Assembly: GCA_007922195.1 (NCBI GenBank)
Contig: ML681971.1
Span: 21,530,042-21,594,041, forward strand
Direction: 5' to 3'
From: Podocnemis expansa
Lineage: Eukaryota; Chordata; Testudines; Podocnemididae
DNA length: 64,000 bases
Shown: positions 1-11,253 of the stretch, piece by piece
How the letters are laid out: each line of letters opens with the position of its first letter
How positions within the stretch are numbered: position 1 is the first letter of the stretch
Notes under the pieces: model-generated
What the model was told of the DNA's origin: nothing
What the model saw: the letters and a program-made list of their open reading frames with translations, nothing else
Databases searched by the model: none
Made by a program: the position numbers and the translations under genes

Positions 1-2516
1 AATGTTCCCATCCCACCAGCTATGTTGCCCGATGATCAACTCTTGAAACATTGCCAGAATCTTAATGCCTTTTTTTGTTGTTGTTGTTGTTTTCTTAGTT
101 TTGGTTTAAGCCAGTGTTTCAGAACTATTCAACAGAACCACTTGTAGATCCTGAAGAACTTTGTAGCTGAATAAAGTGCAGAATTCTATAGCAGTGCAGT
201 CCAAATATGAAAGCCATTTCTCAGACAGTTCTACCTTGCTTTTGTTATTTGCCGTGTTGGTTTCTTCTTTAAAGGAAAGTGTTAATGTTTAATCCTGTTT
301 TGCACACTTCTGAAGTTAGTGGCTTTATGAGCCAGAGAAGTACTATAATCTGGGTTTAGTCAAACCTGTCATTTTTAGCTGTGGACTTTTTTTTACCACA
401 CTTAAAAGTAACCTATGAATTTAGCCACAGTGCACTAAACCTAAGAGTTGAATGATAAATTAAATCTTTAGTAATTAGCAATAAATTTAAGATGACAGAG
501 GAGGCTATGCGTGTCTCTTCATTCCCCAGAAAGTGGCTGTATGTGCTTGGGACTGTATATGAACCAGACTTGATAAACTGACTTTTTCCAAAGCAAATTT
601 ATTTTTTTGTTGAACTTTGACTGCACTTAAAGAAATGGATGTGTAGAGAAAAGCAAATCATCAATAACTATTAATTGTGCTCTCTAAGTAGCTGTATGGA
701 AGAATTGTTTTGTTTCCACGTAGCATGTGCTTTATTTTTGCCGTTTCAACTAATTGTATGCACCTTCAAGGAATTCCTGACAGAATTAACTATTTGGGAA
801 AGGCGTATGAAGTAATTTTCAACTTTCTTTCATGTTTGAAAAAGTTCTATGTACTACCCAAGCAATGTTTCCAAATCATTCATGTTCACTTTGGCACAAA
901 ATGATAATCAATTTAAAAATAACTGACACTTTTTGTCAGAGAGGTTACATGTGAATGTTTGCGGTACAATTTGTGCCATCAGCATAGAAGTTATTTTCTC
1001 AAATTTGTGTTGCAGAATTTTCAAGTTTTTTAAAATTTTCCAAAAATGGGCTTATAAGAAGTAAACTGAAACTGCTTTCTGTCACTGTGAAAGACTTGTC
1101 AACTTACAGTAGTATATTAACAATGGGCAACTGATAATATGCTGCTCTGTTGAATGCAGCGTAATGGAACAGCACCAAGTGCTGAAAATACGACCTTTAT
1201 GGACTAAAAAATGTGTGGAACATTTTGATCTCAAAAGGTAAATTATGACAAAGGAGGACATGTCATCTGGGTGCTCATTTTAGGGTAAATGTACCTACTG
1301 CTAAAGTCAGGTGGTTCTTGTACGTTAGGATTTAGCAATGTATTAATGGCTTTAAAGAAAAAAATATATGTAGTATATTAAAAAGAAAACCTTTCATTCG
1401 TGTATAGTAGTGCTTTCAGTAAATCAAACTCCACAGCTAAATTAATAGAGAATGGTACAAGTGTTCGGATTTTGCTGATCTAGCACATTATTCACATTTA
1501 TTCACACAGTAACCATGTAACATGTTTATGTAAATAAAAAATTGCCTTTATTGTATTGATTGAGAAAATAACAATTTAATTTTTTTAATTTGTTTACAAT
1601 CCTGGAAAAACTATGAACACAAACTTAATATGCAAATAGTTTGCCAAAATAAGAGGAAAACTTAAAATTAGTTGTTATCCTGAGATAGATATGTTGGAAA
1701 ATATTGAAGACTTGTGCAATTAACCAAACTTTTTTTTTATTCTTGATCGTGTAGGAGCTGCAGTAGAAACTTAATTATTAAAATGCCACAAAAGCTATAT
1801 AAGAAAAGGGTTATGAGGATAGAACTGAATTTAGGAATAGAGCAATGACCAATGCCAGGCACTAAACTGCTATGCATTCTTAATCTTGGATATCACAGAT
1901 AAAATCTCTTCCATCTAGTACATCCAGTTGTGTAATAGTTTTAAAAACCACATCAGTTTAAAACCTTGATCATATTGAGTCAAGCTAATTCTAGCCCTGC
2001 CACTTTTCTAAGTGTTCAGTTTTTCTTAAGATGATGAATTCTTAACAAAAATTACTAATAAAAATATGCACCCCCCCGTGAGAAAAATAACGTAATGTGC
2101 TGCTAGAAGATAGAAGCTTTTAGCTCTTTCAGTTTTCATTGTGAACTAATGTTCTAAAATGCTGCATTTTTCATATTTATCATCAGATCTGGGTTGGGTT
2201 GGGTTGAAGGAATTTGCAGCTGCCTTTTTCAGTGTTTTGAGATTGTGTGGCTGAAGTGGGCTACATCAGACATTAAAATTCATAAAGACAGTGTGCATTG
2301 GATATGTATATGTTGTGAAGTCAAAATACAGTGATCAGAATTATCCTTTTGCATGAGAGCTGCAGGAGTCTCTCCAAATACCCACTGACCAAAAATGATT
2401 CCTTGTAAGATAGGCAATAAAAATTAACTCACCTTCATCTATTTCCTTGCACGTGGGGCAGGATTGTCTTTCAACATTTCTACCACTGGGAGTCAGAAGA
2501 TCTGAACCTTCTAGGG
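1..2516. other. AT-rich non-coding stretch, possible 3'UTR of an upstream gene
   Basis: No coding exon, RNA gene or recognisable transposon is visible here. Base composition is strongly AT-rich with many short T and A runs, and the longest open frames are random-looking. The texture (AT-rich, repeat-poor, with an AATAAA followed by a GT-rich stretch near 1533) resembles a long vertebrate 3'UTR, but no stop codon or terminal exon can be tied to it. In mammals SCPEP1 lies upstream of AKAP1, so a neighbouring gene's 3' end is plausible. That is inference from synteny and not seen in the sequence. Confidence 0.3.
1533..1538 (+). terminator. candidate polyadenylation signal AATAAA
   Basis: A canonical AATAAA hexamer is followed within about 15 nt by a T/GT-rich downstream element (TTTATTGTATTGATTG). 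That is the layout of a vertebrate poly(A) site. It sits in repeat-free AT-rich DNA, which supports but does not prove a transcript ending here on the plus strand. Confidence 0.3.
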
Positions 2517-3248
2517 CAGGGGTGCCAAACTCATTGGGAAGAGTGGGCTGAATTCTATGTTTAATTCTAGTCTGTGGGCCAGGGTATAAAGTGAGGACCA
2601 TATTCTCCCAGATAGTACAGTAAACAGCCACTGATGCCGATAGGAGGGTTGCCAAGAGATCAGGGGAAGATCATTGTCTTTATGTAGTGACTAAATATTT
2701 AGTTATTTGTTCAGTGCCTTATTGTCACATTCTTCACCCAGAAAATCTGCTCCCCAGTAGATCCACTGCTAGATTTTGTCATTTTCTTTCTCGCTTTCTT
2801 CATTCCTTATCCTCCTTTCTTTGTTCCTCCCCCCTTCCTTTGCTTTTGAGAGTCTTCAGTCTTCTCTACATTTCATTCCCTGGCACACCTGTCAGTTCCT
2901 AACCCAGTGTACTCCACTCCCTCTGTCACTCCTGTTCCATCTACTAAAATGGTTAGTGATTAAATAGTTAATACTGAGCCTGAACTGCCATCAGTAGGTT
3001 TTAAAGTTGGTACTCCAGTCAGATTAATAGGGGATAGAAGAGTTCACAAGCTCTTGAGTCAGTGTTTCAACCAGCTGCAGACTCAGGCAGCTGTCACTGA
3101 ATTGGTTACACTCTGGTCACATTTTGAAGGTTATCTCTGCAGCAATGTGGCCTAGATATTTTATGTGAAAGCTGAGATTTCAGAGAATCTGAATATGGCA
3201 TGTGGACCATAGAAATACATCACAGGGACCGTAGGTTTGACACCCCTG
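2517..3248. mobile_element. hAT-type DNA transposon, non-autonomous
   Basis: The left end reads CAGGGGTGCCAAACTC and the right end, read on the other strand, CAGGGGTGTCAAACCT. These are near-identical terminal inverted repeats starting with CAG, as in hAT elements. The flanks TTCTAGGG and TTTTAGAG match at 6 of 8 positions, which fits an aged 8-bp target duplication. The interior (732 bp in total) has a pyrimidine-rich tract near 2780-2880 and no transposase reading frame. Confidence 0.75.
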
Positions 3249-4860
3249 TTTTAGAGCATGTTACCCATTACGCATTAACCACATAAAGTACTGTAAAGAA
3301 GATAGACATTTTATTGTTTGTGTTTGTATTTTCCCTGACTTAAAGTTAACTTGGTAGTATTTTAATAGTGCATAACCTACCTGTTAATTATACCAATGCT
3401 TCTGCTTTAATGTGCATGCAATTTATTTTCCATGAAAAGGAAACATTTCAAATAGTATTGTGGACTGAGCATTTGGCAAAGTGCCTGTGCTCTATTCCTA
3501 ATTGGTTTGTAGGTTTTAGGGCTTTTTCTGTTCATCCTGAAGTTAATATTTGAAGCACGTCTTAATGTTATGCAACAGACTTACCACAGAAAGTCACTTT
3601 TTAGTGTTGGCCACACAATTTTTTTTATTGCAGTATATTCACCTGTAAATAGATTTTGTGTAAAATTTGACAAAGTATATTTACTACACTGTAAATACAT
3701 GTGACAATATATTGTATTATTTTGCTTTTTTGTAAAGCAGTTAGTTGCTGTATATGTAAAACATACAAATTTGATTATTCTAGTGTTAGTAATTGTTAAC
3801 AACTACTTCTCCTTCCTGCTGTTGCGTTATGTCATTTTAAAAAAAAGACTGTGTACTATAAAGTTACACTGTGTATGATAATTTACTATTTCCATTTGGG
3901 CCTCAACTTTGAAAATGTTTCCTTGATTTACAATCTTGTTAATATTGTAAGCAAGCGTACAGCAGCTGGTGAGAATCCTGCTGACTCAAACATAGTTGGT
4001 AACTTGTAGGTAAAACTGTAGAAATTTTGGTTTCAGATAATTGTTGTTCACCCTATTTTCCCCTCATGTATGTACTTCCCTTTTTTGAAGTAAAATGTAA
4101 ATTCAACCTGCTTTTGAGTTGTTTGGGTGTCATTTGCTTTTAGGTTTCAAGTTTGAACTAGTTTTATTTCCCCCTCTCATACTTTTTCTTCTCTCTGAGT
4201 ACTGGGATTTGGTTCATTCTTGTTTGGAAACTGGAAATGGGTCTGAATGAAAAACCTAATCCAAAGCCCATTGAAGTCAGAGGATTCTTCTGCTGACTTC
4301 AGTGTGAAAGTCCACAATGATATTCAAAGCTGGTGACTTGGATTTCTATCTGGGAATATTTTTGGATGCTTTTTCTCTGTAAGTAACTCTTCTGTTTCTA
4401 GATCATGGTTAAACTAATTGGCCCAAATTCTGCCTTCACTTAAACTTAAGCAACTCCTTTGACTTCAAAGGTTAATATCTAATAGCAGATAACATCAGTC
4501 AAAATCAGATTTTTATCCTAATTTAAATAATAGCTCCTTATTTTAAACCCGTTTTTTAAATGTAAATTTAGTTTTTAGTAACTAAAGATGGTTGCTTAGT
4601 CTTTTAAGAAATTGTTCGGTGTAGTCTCTTCAAGCTTATTTCAGATGCCTGGAATTTCAATTAATTATCAATTAATGGCAACTTTTATGCAGCATCTTAA
4701 TTATAATCAAGTCTGTTTTCTTTTAGGAAAATCTATCAATTTCCTGTTTAGAATGTATAAATGCTTTCATTCTGCCTCCTTTGTGAATTGCTAAAAAGAT
4801 GTGAAAACTTGTCAAGAGAATAACTCAACTCCCTTTATGGTTGCTGCCTACTAAACACTG
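3249..4860. other. AT-rich non-coding stretch
   Basis: This is unique-looking AT-rich DNA without a coding exon. It holds a Pumilio-type UGUAAAUA word near 3692 and several T-rich runs, again like 3'UTR sequence. There is no clear transposon end and no poly(A) signal that stands out. Confidence 0.25.
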
Positions 4861-5593
4861 TATCATTGAACCAAAGATCAATGAAGAATATATTTATACA
4901 CTGCCTCCCCCCCCCATGCCCTCTCCCCACACACAGGATCTGTAGATCTACAGACTTGCACAACACAGAATGCTGCCCTGGCCAACAGATGGGGGCTTTG
5001 TGAGAGGAATACTAAATGTTTCTGAAGTTTTTTTTTTTTTTTTTTAGGGGGGTTGCGTGTCTCTAATGTGCTATCCAAAAGAAACAAGAGAGCCAAGAAA
5101 CTTTTATTTTGTGCCAGGATGTGGTAAAAAGGGAGAAAGATCTGTTTCTTGTCATCTGTATTTGTGCCCAATGTTACCGTGGGCCCAATGTATGTTTCTC
5201 AGTGAGTAAGCTCCGATTCATAGCTTCTCCACAAGCTAGACATCTTTGGACCAACAAATCTGTCTCTGCTGCCTTAGTCTTACCTAGAGCTCTTACCAGA
5301 TAGAAGTTCACTGGCTGGGATCGACTCTTCTGAAATGGATGAGTGACTTTCTGGAATAGAAACATCCCTGCTGGTCACAACCCCAGTCTAATATCTAATG
5401 TTCCACCTCTCCAAATGGGTGCAGAAGCCTTTGGCACTGAGTTAATTTGTGCCCTCCGATGTATGTGTGCGCAACTCTCCGAGGTTTGTGTGGAGGATGT
5501 CTGTATGACACAGTAGAATCTAGCCTGCTATGTCCAATCACATCCCTTTTCCACTTCAGACTCATCCATGTGCAGTGACCTTCCTTGTCATGT
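4861..5593. other. non-coding stretch with C and T homopolymers
   Basis: A poly-C run lies near 4908-4916 and a poly-T run of about 18 lies at 5028-5045 and is followed by GGGG. The rest (5046-5593) has no recognised gene or repeat end. Open frames here are short and carry no family motif. Confidence 0.3.
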
Positions 5594-5985
5594 TCATAGA
5601 CTTTAAGGTCAGAAGGGACCATTGTGATTATCTAAATCTGACTTGCACAATGCAGGCCACAGAACGTCACCCCACCCTCTCTTGTAGTGGACTGCTGTCT
5701 TCAAGTCATCGCTTAAAGACTTCAAGGAACAGAAAATCCACCAACAATGACCTATGCCCTTGGATCAGTCCTAGCCCAGTTTCTTCATGTGATGCCCTAG
5801 GAAAATTGGAGGAAGCTGCAATGCCTTCAGACCCTTGTGGGGTGCAAAGTGTTGGGTTTTTTAAAATGGCTTCTTTTAAAATAGTCCCCTCTTAACCTGC
5901 AAGAAACTCCTTTGGGAAAACCTCAAACCCTTCAAAATTTCACTCTGGCTCTTAATCCGTTTTAGCAACCTTGTATTATTCCATA
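5594..5985 (-). mobile_element. CR1 LINE 3' fragment (antisense)
   Basis: Read on the minus strand, this segment ends with the typical CR1 3' block: a variant of GGTCCCTTCTGACC followed by CTATGAA. On the plus strand it begins TTCATAGACTTTAAGGTCAG and continues AAGGGACCATTGTGATT. CR1 is the dominant LINE of reptiles and birds. The copy is 5'-truncated, as CR1 copies usually are, and decayed, with no open RT frame. Confidence 0.75.
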
Positions 5986-6564
5986 TTCTTCAAAGCACTG
6001 GAAGTGTCTTCCTGGCAGAGGGCGATATCTGGATCTGCACAGTTTAGGCCATTGAAAAGTACTATAGACTAGTGGAGAGGTCATAGTTAAAGAGGAACGT
6101 CAAAGAGCTGGGGACACCTCAAGATCCAACTTTTTAAAGATCTTTTTATTCAGTTACAGAATTAACTACTCACCAATTCGATTTTAGAAAACAATCACAA
6201 CAGGAGTCCCTGTTCTTTTGTAGCTGCTACTTTTCTTCACATTTCCCTGCAAATGGTTTCTTTGAACTTTAAATAGCTTTAGTGTTCTCTGTCTCTAGCC
6301 CTACATGCCCCAAACAGCCAGCCCTGTTCAAACAGGAAAAAGCAGGTCTATTGCTGTCACTGGTGTCTGGAGCTGTCTGTTGCCATTACTGGGGTTATCT
6401 GGACTCTGGAACCTTTCAAAGATGAGTGTCATCAGAGACAGGGAGCCCTAGGTGGGCATCACTTTGCCCTGCCTCTTCTGCACCCAGGAGAACTTTATAT
6501 AAGATCTGTAAAAAGGTGCTATGTAAACCAACATAGTTCAGAAACCACTGATGTAATGGATCAG
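5986..6564. other. non-coding stretch, nothing recognised
   Basis: No coding exon and no clear transposon terminus is visible in this interval. It may continue the older body of the CR1 copy or be unique DNA. Confidence 0.2.
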
Positions 6565-6690
6565 GCAGGGACTCAGGACGCCTAAGTTCTAACCAGGCTC
6601 AGCCGTAGACTATTGGTGAGACTGTGGACAAATCACCTCATTTCCACAGTGTCGTAATCTCCATCTGTAAAGTGTTGGGGGGGAGGGGGT
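6565..6690 (+). repeat. MIR/CORE-type SINE fragment
   Basis: The segment has the MIR-like order GGACTCAGGACGCCTAAGTTCTAACC, then GTGAGACTGTGGACAAATCACCTCATTT, then ATCTGTAAAGTG. This matches the known MIR/CORE-SINE layout of caggagacct, gtgacc-ttgggcaagtcactt and catctgtaaaatg. It is diverged and lacks the tRNA-like head. Confidence 0.6.
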
Positions 6691-7574
6691 CTTTAGCCCA
6701 CCGGTGCGTTGAGGATAAATCCATAAATGACTGAGTTGCTAAGATGCTATGGTGATAGCCATGAAGTGCATAGCTAGGAATGCAGGGGCGGGGGCGGGAT
6801 TTATGATTAGGATTTCAGAAAAGCTACCCCACAGCCGGACTCTGATATGGGGAACAGTGGTGACAACTCTATTTCAAAACATCTGTGTTCTTGCCCCATG
6901 GGTAAAGTTCCTGATTTATAGGTGTTGCATCCCATAAGCATGTAAGATTGGTTTCTTCAACTGGCTGCCAATACGTTTAACAGACTCACCAATGCGGAAG
7001 GGGGGAAAAAACCCCAGGGAAACAGTTTAGAATAATATTTCTTTTGCTGAGACTCGAAAAACAAACCTACAATGAAGAAAGACACCTGACAACAGCAACC
7101 TTGGCAGACTCTAAGTGGCAGAGGATGTAAGGGGTCAAGAGTAACTCTGGGTGCACAAGCCACCTCCTTTGAAATACAAAATTGTTGTTTAATCTTTTGT
7201 CTTAGATGCAGTCCAAAAAAGAAAATCAGCAAGAGGAATTAGGCAGGGCCAAAGGAGATCTGTCATGTTGAGGGGGCCCAAAATCACTGGGTACTCATTT
7301 CTGTATAACGATGGTGAGGTTTTCAGCATCCCTCAAATTAGTCTAACTTTACCATCAGTTCAGTAGAAACACAGGCAGGCCAACACTGAATCCTCTGAAA
7401 ATCTGATCCTCTGTTTCTTTCCACTTGCTTTTAAATGCCTCAGAAAATTGTTCTAGCCACATAAGTGAGCTCATAAGCAGCACTTTCTGTTCCTGAGCTC
7501 TAGCATCAGTTTTTTTTCCCCTCAATTCCCACCATCTCCTCCTGCTACCACCCTGACTATCTTCCCCTGTCAGG
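6691..7574. other. non-coding stretch, nothing recognised
   Basis: The stretch includes G-rich runs near 6676-6692 and 6785-6800. No gene, RNA or well-defined transposon end can be supported. Confidence 0.2.
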
Positions 7575-7725
7575 CTGGTTCCTGAGAGCCCTGGGTTCTA
7601 CTGATCACAGCACTCAACTTTGCTGGGCCTTGGCTTCTTCATCTATAATGTGAGGAGGATGCTGCCTCACCCCCTTCATTAAAGTGCTTCACAGTCCATA
7701 TAGGATTATGGCAACCTAGAAAATA
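7575..7725 (+). repeat. MIR/CORE-type SINE fragment
   Basis: The words CCTGAGAGCCCTGGGTTCTACTG, TTGCTGGGCCTTGGCTTC and ATCTATAATGTGAGGAGGATG occur in the MIR order and end with AAAGTGCTTCACAGTCC. This is a diverged copy with no coding content. Just downstream the short word AGTAACTGGTTAAAAT occurs twice (about 7729 and 7755), a small local duplication. Confidence 0.5.
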
Positions 7726-8005
7726 TGGAGTAACTGGTTAAAATTATAATTATAAGTAACTGGTTAAAATGAATTGGATTTGAGCATCCACATCTCCTGC
7801 AGCACTTTGGAGACCCCATATAAATATACCAGCTGGGTGCAGAAGAGACAGGGCAACAAGAAGCCCAGGTGGGCTCCCCATCTCAGAGGACACTCATCTT
7901 CAGGGGTACAAGAGCCCAGGTAACCCCAATAATGGCAACAGTGACAGCTGTGCACACATTAGTAATGGAAGTAGGCCTGCCTTTACTGTTTGAACATTTT
8001 GTCAA

Positions 8006-8330
8006 TTTCCAAAGGGATAGCTGTGTTAGTCTAGTCCAGCAAAAAAAACAAGGAGTCATGTGGCACTTCAAGACTAACAGATTTATTTTTCACTTGAGCT
8101 TTCATGGGAGAAAATCCCACTTCATCAGATGCTTTGAAGATGGGTGAACTTAGAGAATGGAATGAAAATAAATGCAAGGGGGTGTAAAACATAGGATCAG
8201 GTCATACAGCAACAGCAAATCAGAGCAGTTGTTAGGTTCAAAACATGGGAAGCCTGAAGTCAAATTACCCTTTGTAATGGGAAAAGAACCCATAGTCTCG
8301 ATTCAATCCCGCTGTCACAGAATTTAGTTT
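8006..8330 (-). mobile_element. Penelope-like element 3' region, inverted relative to its coding part
   Basis: On the minus strand this is a Penelope 3' region: about 190 nt of 3'UTR-like sequence, then CATCTGATGAAGTGGG, a CCCATGAAAGCT block, the word TGTTAGTCTTGAAGTGCCAC, and a terminus like CTGGACTAGACTAACAC. The same series follows the endonuclease coding remnant in the copy at 17880-18765, which ties the short repeat to the element. Here it points opposite to the coding remnant at 8330-9060, as if the 5' part of the insertion had been inverted during integration. Confidence 0.75.
8098..8130 (-). ncRNA. hammerhead-ribozyme-like motif in Penelope 3' region
   Basis: On the minus strand CUGAUGA (8122-8128) is followed by AGUGGGAUUUUCUCCCAU, which can form helix II, and then GAAA. 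Penelope-like elements are known to carry hammerhead motifs in their pLTRs. One extra A sits between A9 and helix II, and a stable helix I is not obvious, so catalytic activity is uncertain. Confidence 0.4.
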
Positions 8331-9060
8331 GCTTCCATCCTAAACACACCACACGATTCATTGTCTACAGCCAAGCCCTAAGATATAACCACATCTGCTC
8401 TGATCCCTCAGACAGAGACAGACATCTTGAGGATCTCTATCAAGCATTCTTGAAACTACAGTACCCACCTGGGGAAGTAAGAAAACAAATTGACAAGAGT
8501 TAGATGGGTTCCCCAAAGTCATCTACTACAGGAGAGGCCCAAGAAAGAAAACAGAATACCACTAGTCACCACATACAACCCTCAAGTCAGACCTCTGCAA
8601 CAGATCATTAAGGACCTACAGCCTATTCTAAAAGATGATCCCTCTCTCTCTCTCAAGCCTTGGGAGACATACTTCTTGCCGACAGACAGCCACCCAATCT
8701 TAAACAGATACTCACCAGCAACTACAGATCTAACAACAGAAACATTGAAGCAGGCACACACCCATGCAACAAACCACACTGCCAAGTCTGCTCACTTATC
8801 TGCACAACAGGTACCATCATAGGTCCTAATCAAGCCTGCTACTCCATCAAAGGCTCATTTACCTGCTCATCTACTAATGTGGTCTATGCCATCATGTGCA
8901 AGAAATGCCCCAACACCTTATACATTGGACAAACAGGATAATCACTGCGCAAAAGGATAAATGAACACAGAGCTGATGTCAGAAATCACAGAACAAAGAA
9001 ACTGAGCACTTCCATATTTCTAATCACTCGATAAATGATTTGTTAACGACTGTCGTCAGA
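8330..9060 (+). pseudogene. Penelope-like (Neptune-type) RT thumb and GIY-YIG endonuclease remnant
   Basis: This is a decayed retrotransposon coding region. Near 8350-8480 the frame reads like the end of a Penelope RT (words FIVYSQALRYN, ICSDPSDRDRHLEDL). At 8540-8660 it reads RIPLVTTYNPQVRPLQQIIK. After a frame change near 8690 the GIY-YIG endonuclease follows: a Cys/His cluster (CNKPHCQVC), CSSTNVVYAIMCKKC and LYIGQTG, then a stop at 8941 and SLRKRINEHRADVRNH downstream. The endonuclease nicks target DNA in this class, and the Cys/His cluster upstream of it is typical of Neptune-type elements. The copy is broken by at least one frameshift and two stops, lacks most of the RT, and cannot encode a working protein. 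It runs into DIRS-like sequence at about 9060. Confidence 0.85.
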
Positions 9061-9064
9061 GATG

Positions 9065-10028
9065 TGGCGGGGACATCAAGACTTCAAAGAGATCTAGCTT
9101 GGCGCCAGCACCTACGTACCACCTCGGTGCCGACTCCAGCACCGTGGCACAAATCCAGCACCTTGGTACCCCGGCACCGGCCGAGGTCACCATCAGCCAC
9201 TTCGGTATCATATCGTTTCACCTCCAGTGCCAATAACCTGGCATAGCCCGGCCTCACCGGTGCTGACCCCACCTTCAGCACCGCAGAGTCCGGTGCCAAT
9301 GGAGTGGGAGTCTTCCCACCCGAGCAGTCCTCCCTTCCCCAGAGGGAACTTGCCCGCGACCAATGCAGTAGAAATCCTAGTCCCTTCCACACCAGAGGCG
9401 ATGGAGGCAGCATGAGCCCTGCTGCTCCTCCCGACTCCCCCAGCCCCACCTCGAAACAGGAGGGGCAAACTGGCCCTTTCTTCGAAGGCCTGGGTGCAGA
9501 AGGGATGCTCTCCCTCTCCCCTCACCATGGGGTCCAGCGTTACTCCACCACTGGCACAGGGCTGGGAATCCCGATCCCCTTCCCCCGGCTCCAGCCTGGA
9601 AGAAGGGCCTTCCAGGGGCTCTTAATGGCCCCGGCCCCAAACAGCATCCCCCTTTCACTTTCGGGTGCAAGAATGGTCCCCTGAGGGAACTCCCTCTCCT
9701 CCCCAACAAATCCCCGGTGCCATGCTGTCCCCGGCACTGGAGGCCTTTCTGGAGAACCTCTTGGCGTGCTATGGCCCATTTAGGTATGCAGGTGGGGCCT
9801 CTGAGCCTTCTCCCTGATACCCTGTTCGGACCGGCGTTCGTCTCCACGGCACCCTTAGCAATTCCACCCCACCCGAACTTATGGGACCTTGCACACTCCG
9901 GGTGGCAGCACCCCTGCTCCCTTCCCCCGGTGTCGGATACGGTGAGCATGAAGTATCAGGTGCCAGAACCAGACTACTCTTCACTCACGGGCCATCCAGT
10001 TCCCCCTAGGGACATGATCCAGATGGCA
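9065..10028 (+). pseudogene. DIRS-like gag N-terminal region, Pro/Ser/Thr-rich, broken
   Basis: In several forward frames the translation is dominated by Pro, Ser, Thr and Ala (for example TSVPTPAPWHKSS, SPASPVLTPPSAPQSPVPM), punctuated by stops and frame changes. Low-complexity heads of this type precede the conserved gag core in vertebrate DIRS-like elements. There is no intact start or frame. The region ends at the hAT insertion site. Confidence 0.45.
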
Positions 10029-10036
10029 ACGGGGGC

Positions 10037-11245
10037 CAGTGGCAGCCTTTGGGGTAGGCAGAGCAGGCAGCCACCTAGGGCCTCAAGCAATAAGGGGCCC
10101 TGTCTTCAATCTGGTAGACAGAAATGAAAACATAGAAAAATATAGAAATTTCTCCCATCTAGCAGAGCTAGTAGGGCTGGAAGCCTAAGCACTTTTCACT
10201 CTTGGCTCATCAAGGCAAGCTATCATTAGGATCTGTGCTTCATCTGAAATGCAGATTTCACCATTCTGTGCCCATCACCTTCACACTGACATGCTAAAAA
10301 AGCAGGAGCAAGCAATAGACAGCACAACAGCAGGAACTTTTCCAGTGGCCTCAGCTTTTAATTCCTCAGTATGGCCATTTATTTTGCCATTTCTTAATTT
10401 TGTGAAATACTGCCTTTTTCTTTTCTTTTTTTTACCTGTTCTTTTGCCTTTTCCTTTGACTTTGTGACAATTTTTACTTTGGCTTTAGCTCAGGTTACCA
10501 GGTACGTCCATATAGGCAACTACATCTAAATACAGTGCTTCTCTTAGGCAATCATTACACCTGTGTGTGATGTCTGTGCTGTAAGTCTTTCTTTTGATAA
10601 GTAATTTTTTAGCTTCTTTTGTTCTTAACTATTTAATATTTTTGAGGGGGCCACAGTCTTATAAACTTGAGTACTTCAGAGAATTTCATTGAAATTTGGT
10701 GTTTTTCATTTATAGCTACACACTAGAAACCTCCTTTTCACTTATTTTTATTTATTATAATTATTTGTATTAAATATCTCTAGTGCACATAAACCCAAGC
10801 CTATATGAAGAATTTGTAAGATTTGACTGCCAAAATTTTAAATGTGGTATTTGTTATTTTTGAGCCATCATTAATGTTACCACTTCTTATTTATTAATTA
10901 ATGCTCACACTTCTTAAAAAAAAATTAAAATGTTCACTTCAACTTTGTAGTTCAGCATTAGCTGCTTTATGTTAAGTGAAAGATGATCAACTTACAAGCT
11001 TCATGATGGGAAGATCTTTAAAAATACCATACCCGAGAATAATTTACTAGTTCCAGAGGGATAATCCATATTAGTTTGGTTCAGCAAAACAAACAACGAG
11101 TCCTGGAGGGTGATATGGGGCAGTTAAGGGTTCAGGGGGGACGGGGGCCACAGGGAAGGTAGCAGTGGGGGCCAATAGTGGGCCCTTTAGGGGGCCCCAC
11201 AATGGGTCTTCGCCTAGGGCCCCCAGTTGCCCAAGGCCGCCTCTG
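10037..11245. mobile_element. hAT-type DNA element inserted in the DIRS-like gag
   Basis: The left end reads CAGTGGCAGCCTTTGGGG and the right end, read in reverse, CAGAGGCGGCCTTGGGCAA. The flanks ACGGGGGC (10029-10036) and ACGGGGGT (11246-11253) form an 8-bp target duplication with one mismatch. The interior (about 10120-11045) is AT-rich, unlike the DIRS sequence on both sides, and has no transposase frame. A small Penelope 3'-end fragment lies at about 11047-11105, so this is a nest three deep. Confidence 0.8.
11047..11105 (-). mobile_element. Penelope 3'-end fragment nested in the hAT
   Basis: The words CCAGAGGGATAATCC, ATTAGTTTGGTTCAGC and AAAACAAACAACGAGTCCTG match the terminal block of the other Penelope copies in the window, in minus orientation. 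Only the terminal 60 or so bases are present. Confidence 0.6.
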
Positions 11246-11253
11246 ACGGGGGT

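Noticed and set aside
9377..9949. Reverse-strand frame of 190 codons in the DIRS-like region
   Set aside because: It is antisense to the Pro/Ser-rich gag-like sequence and reflects its GC bias; it shows no known motif.
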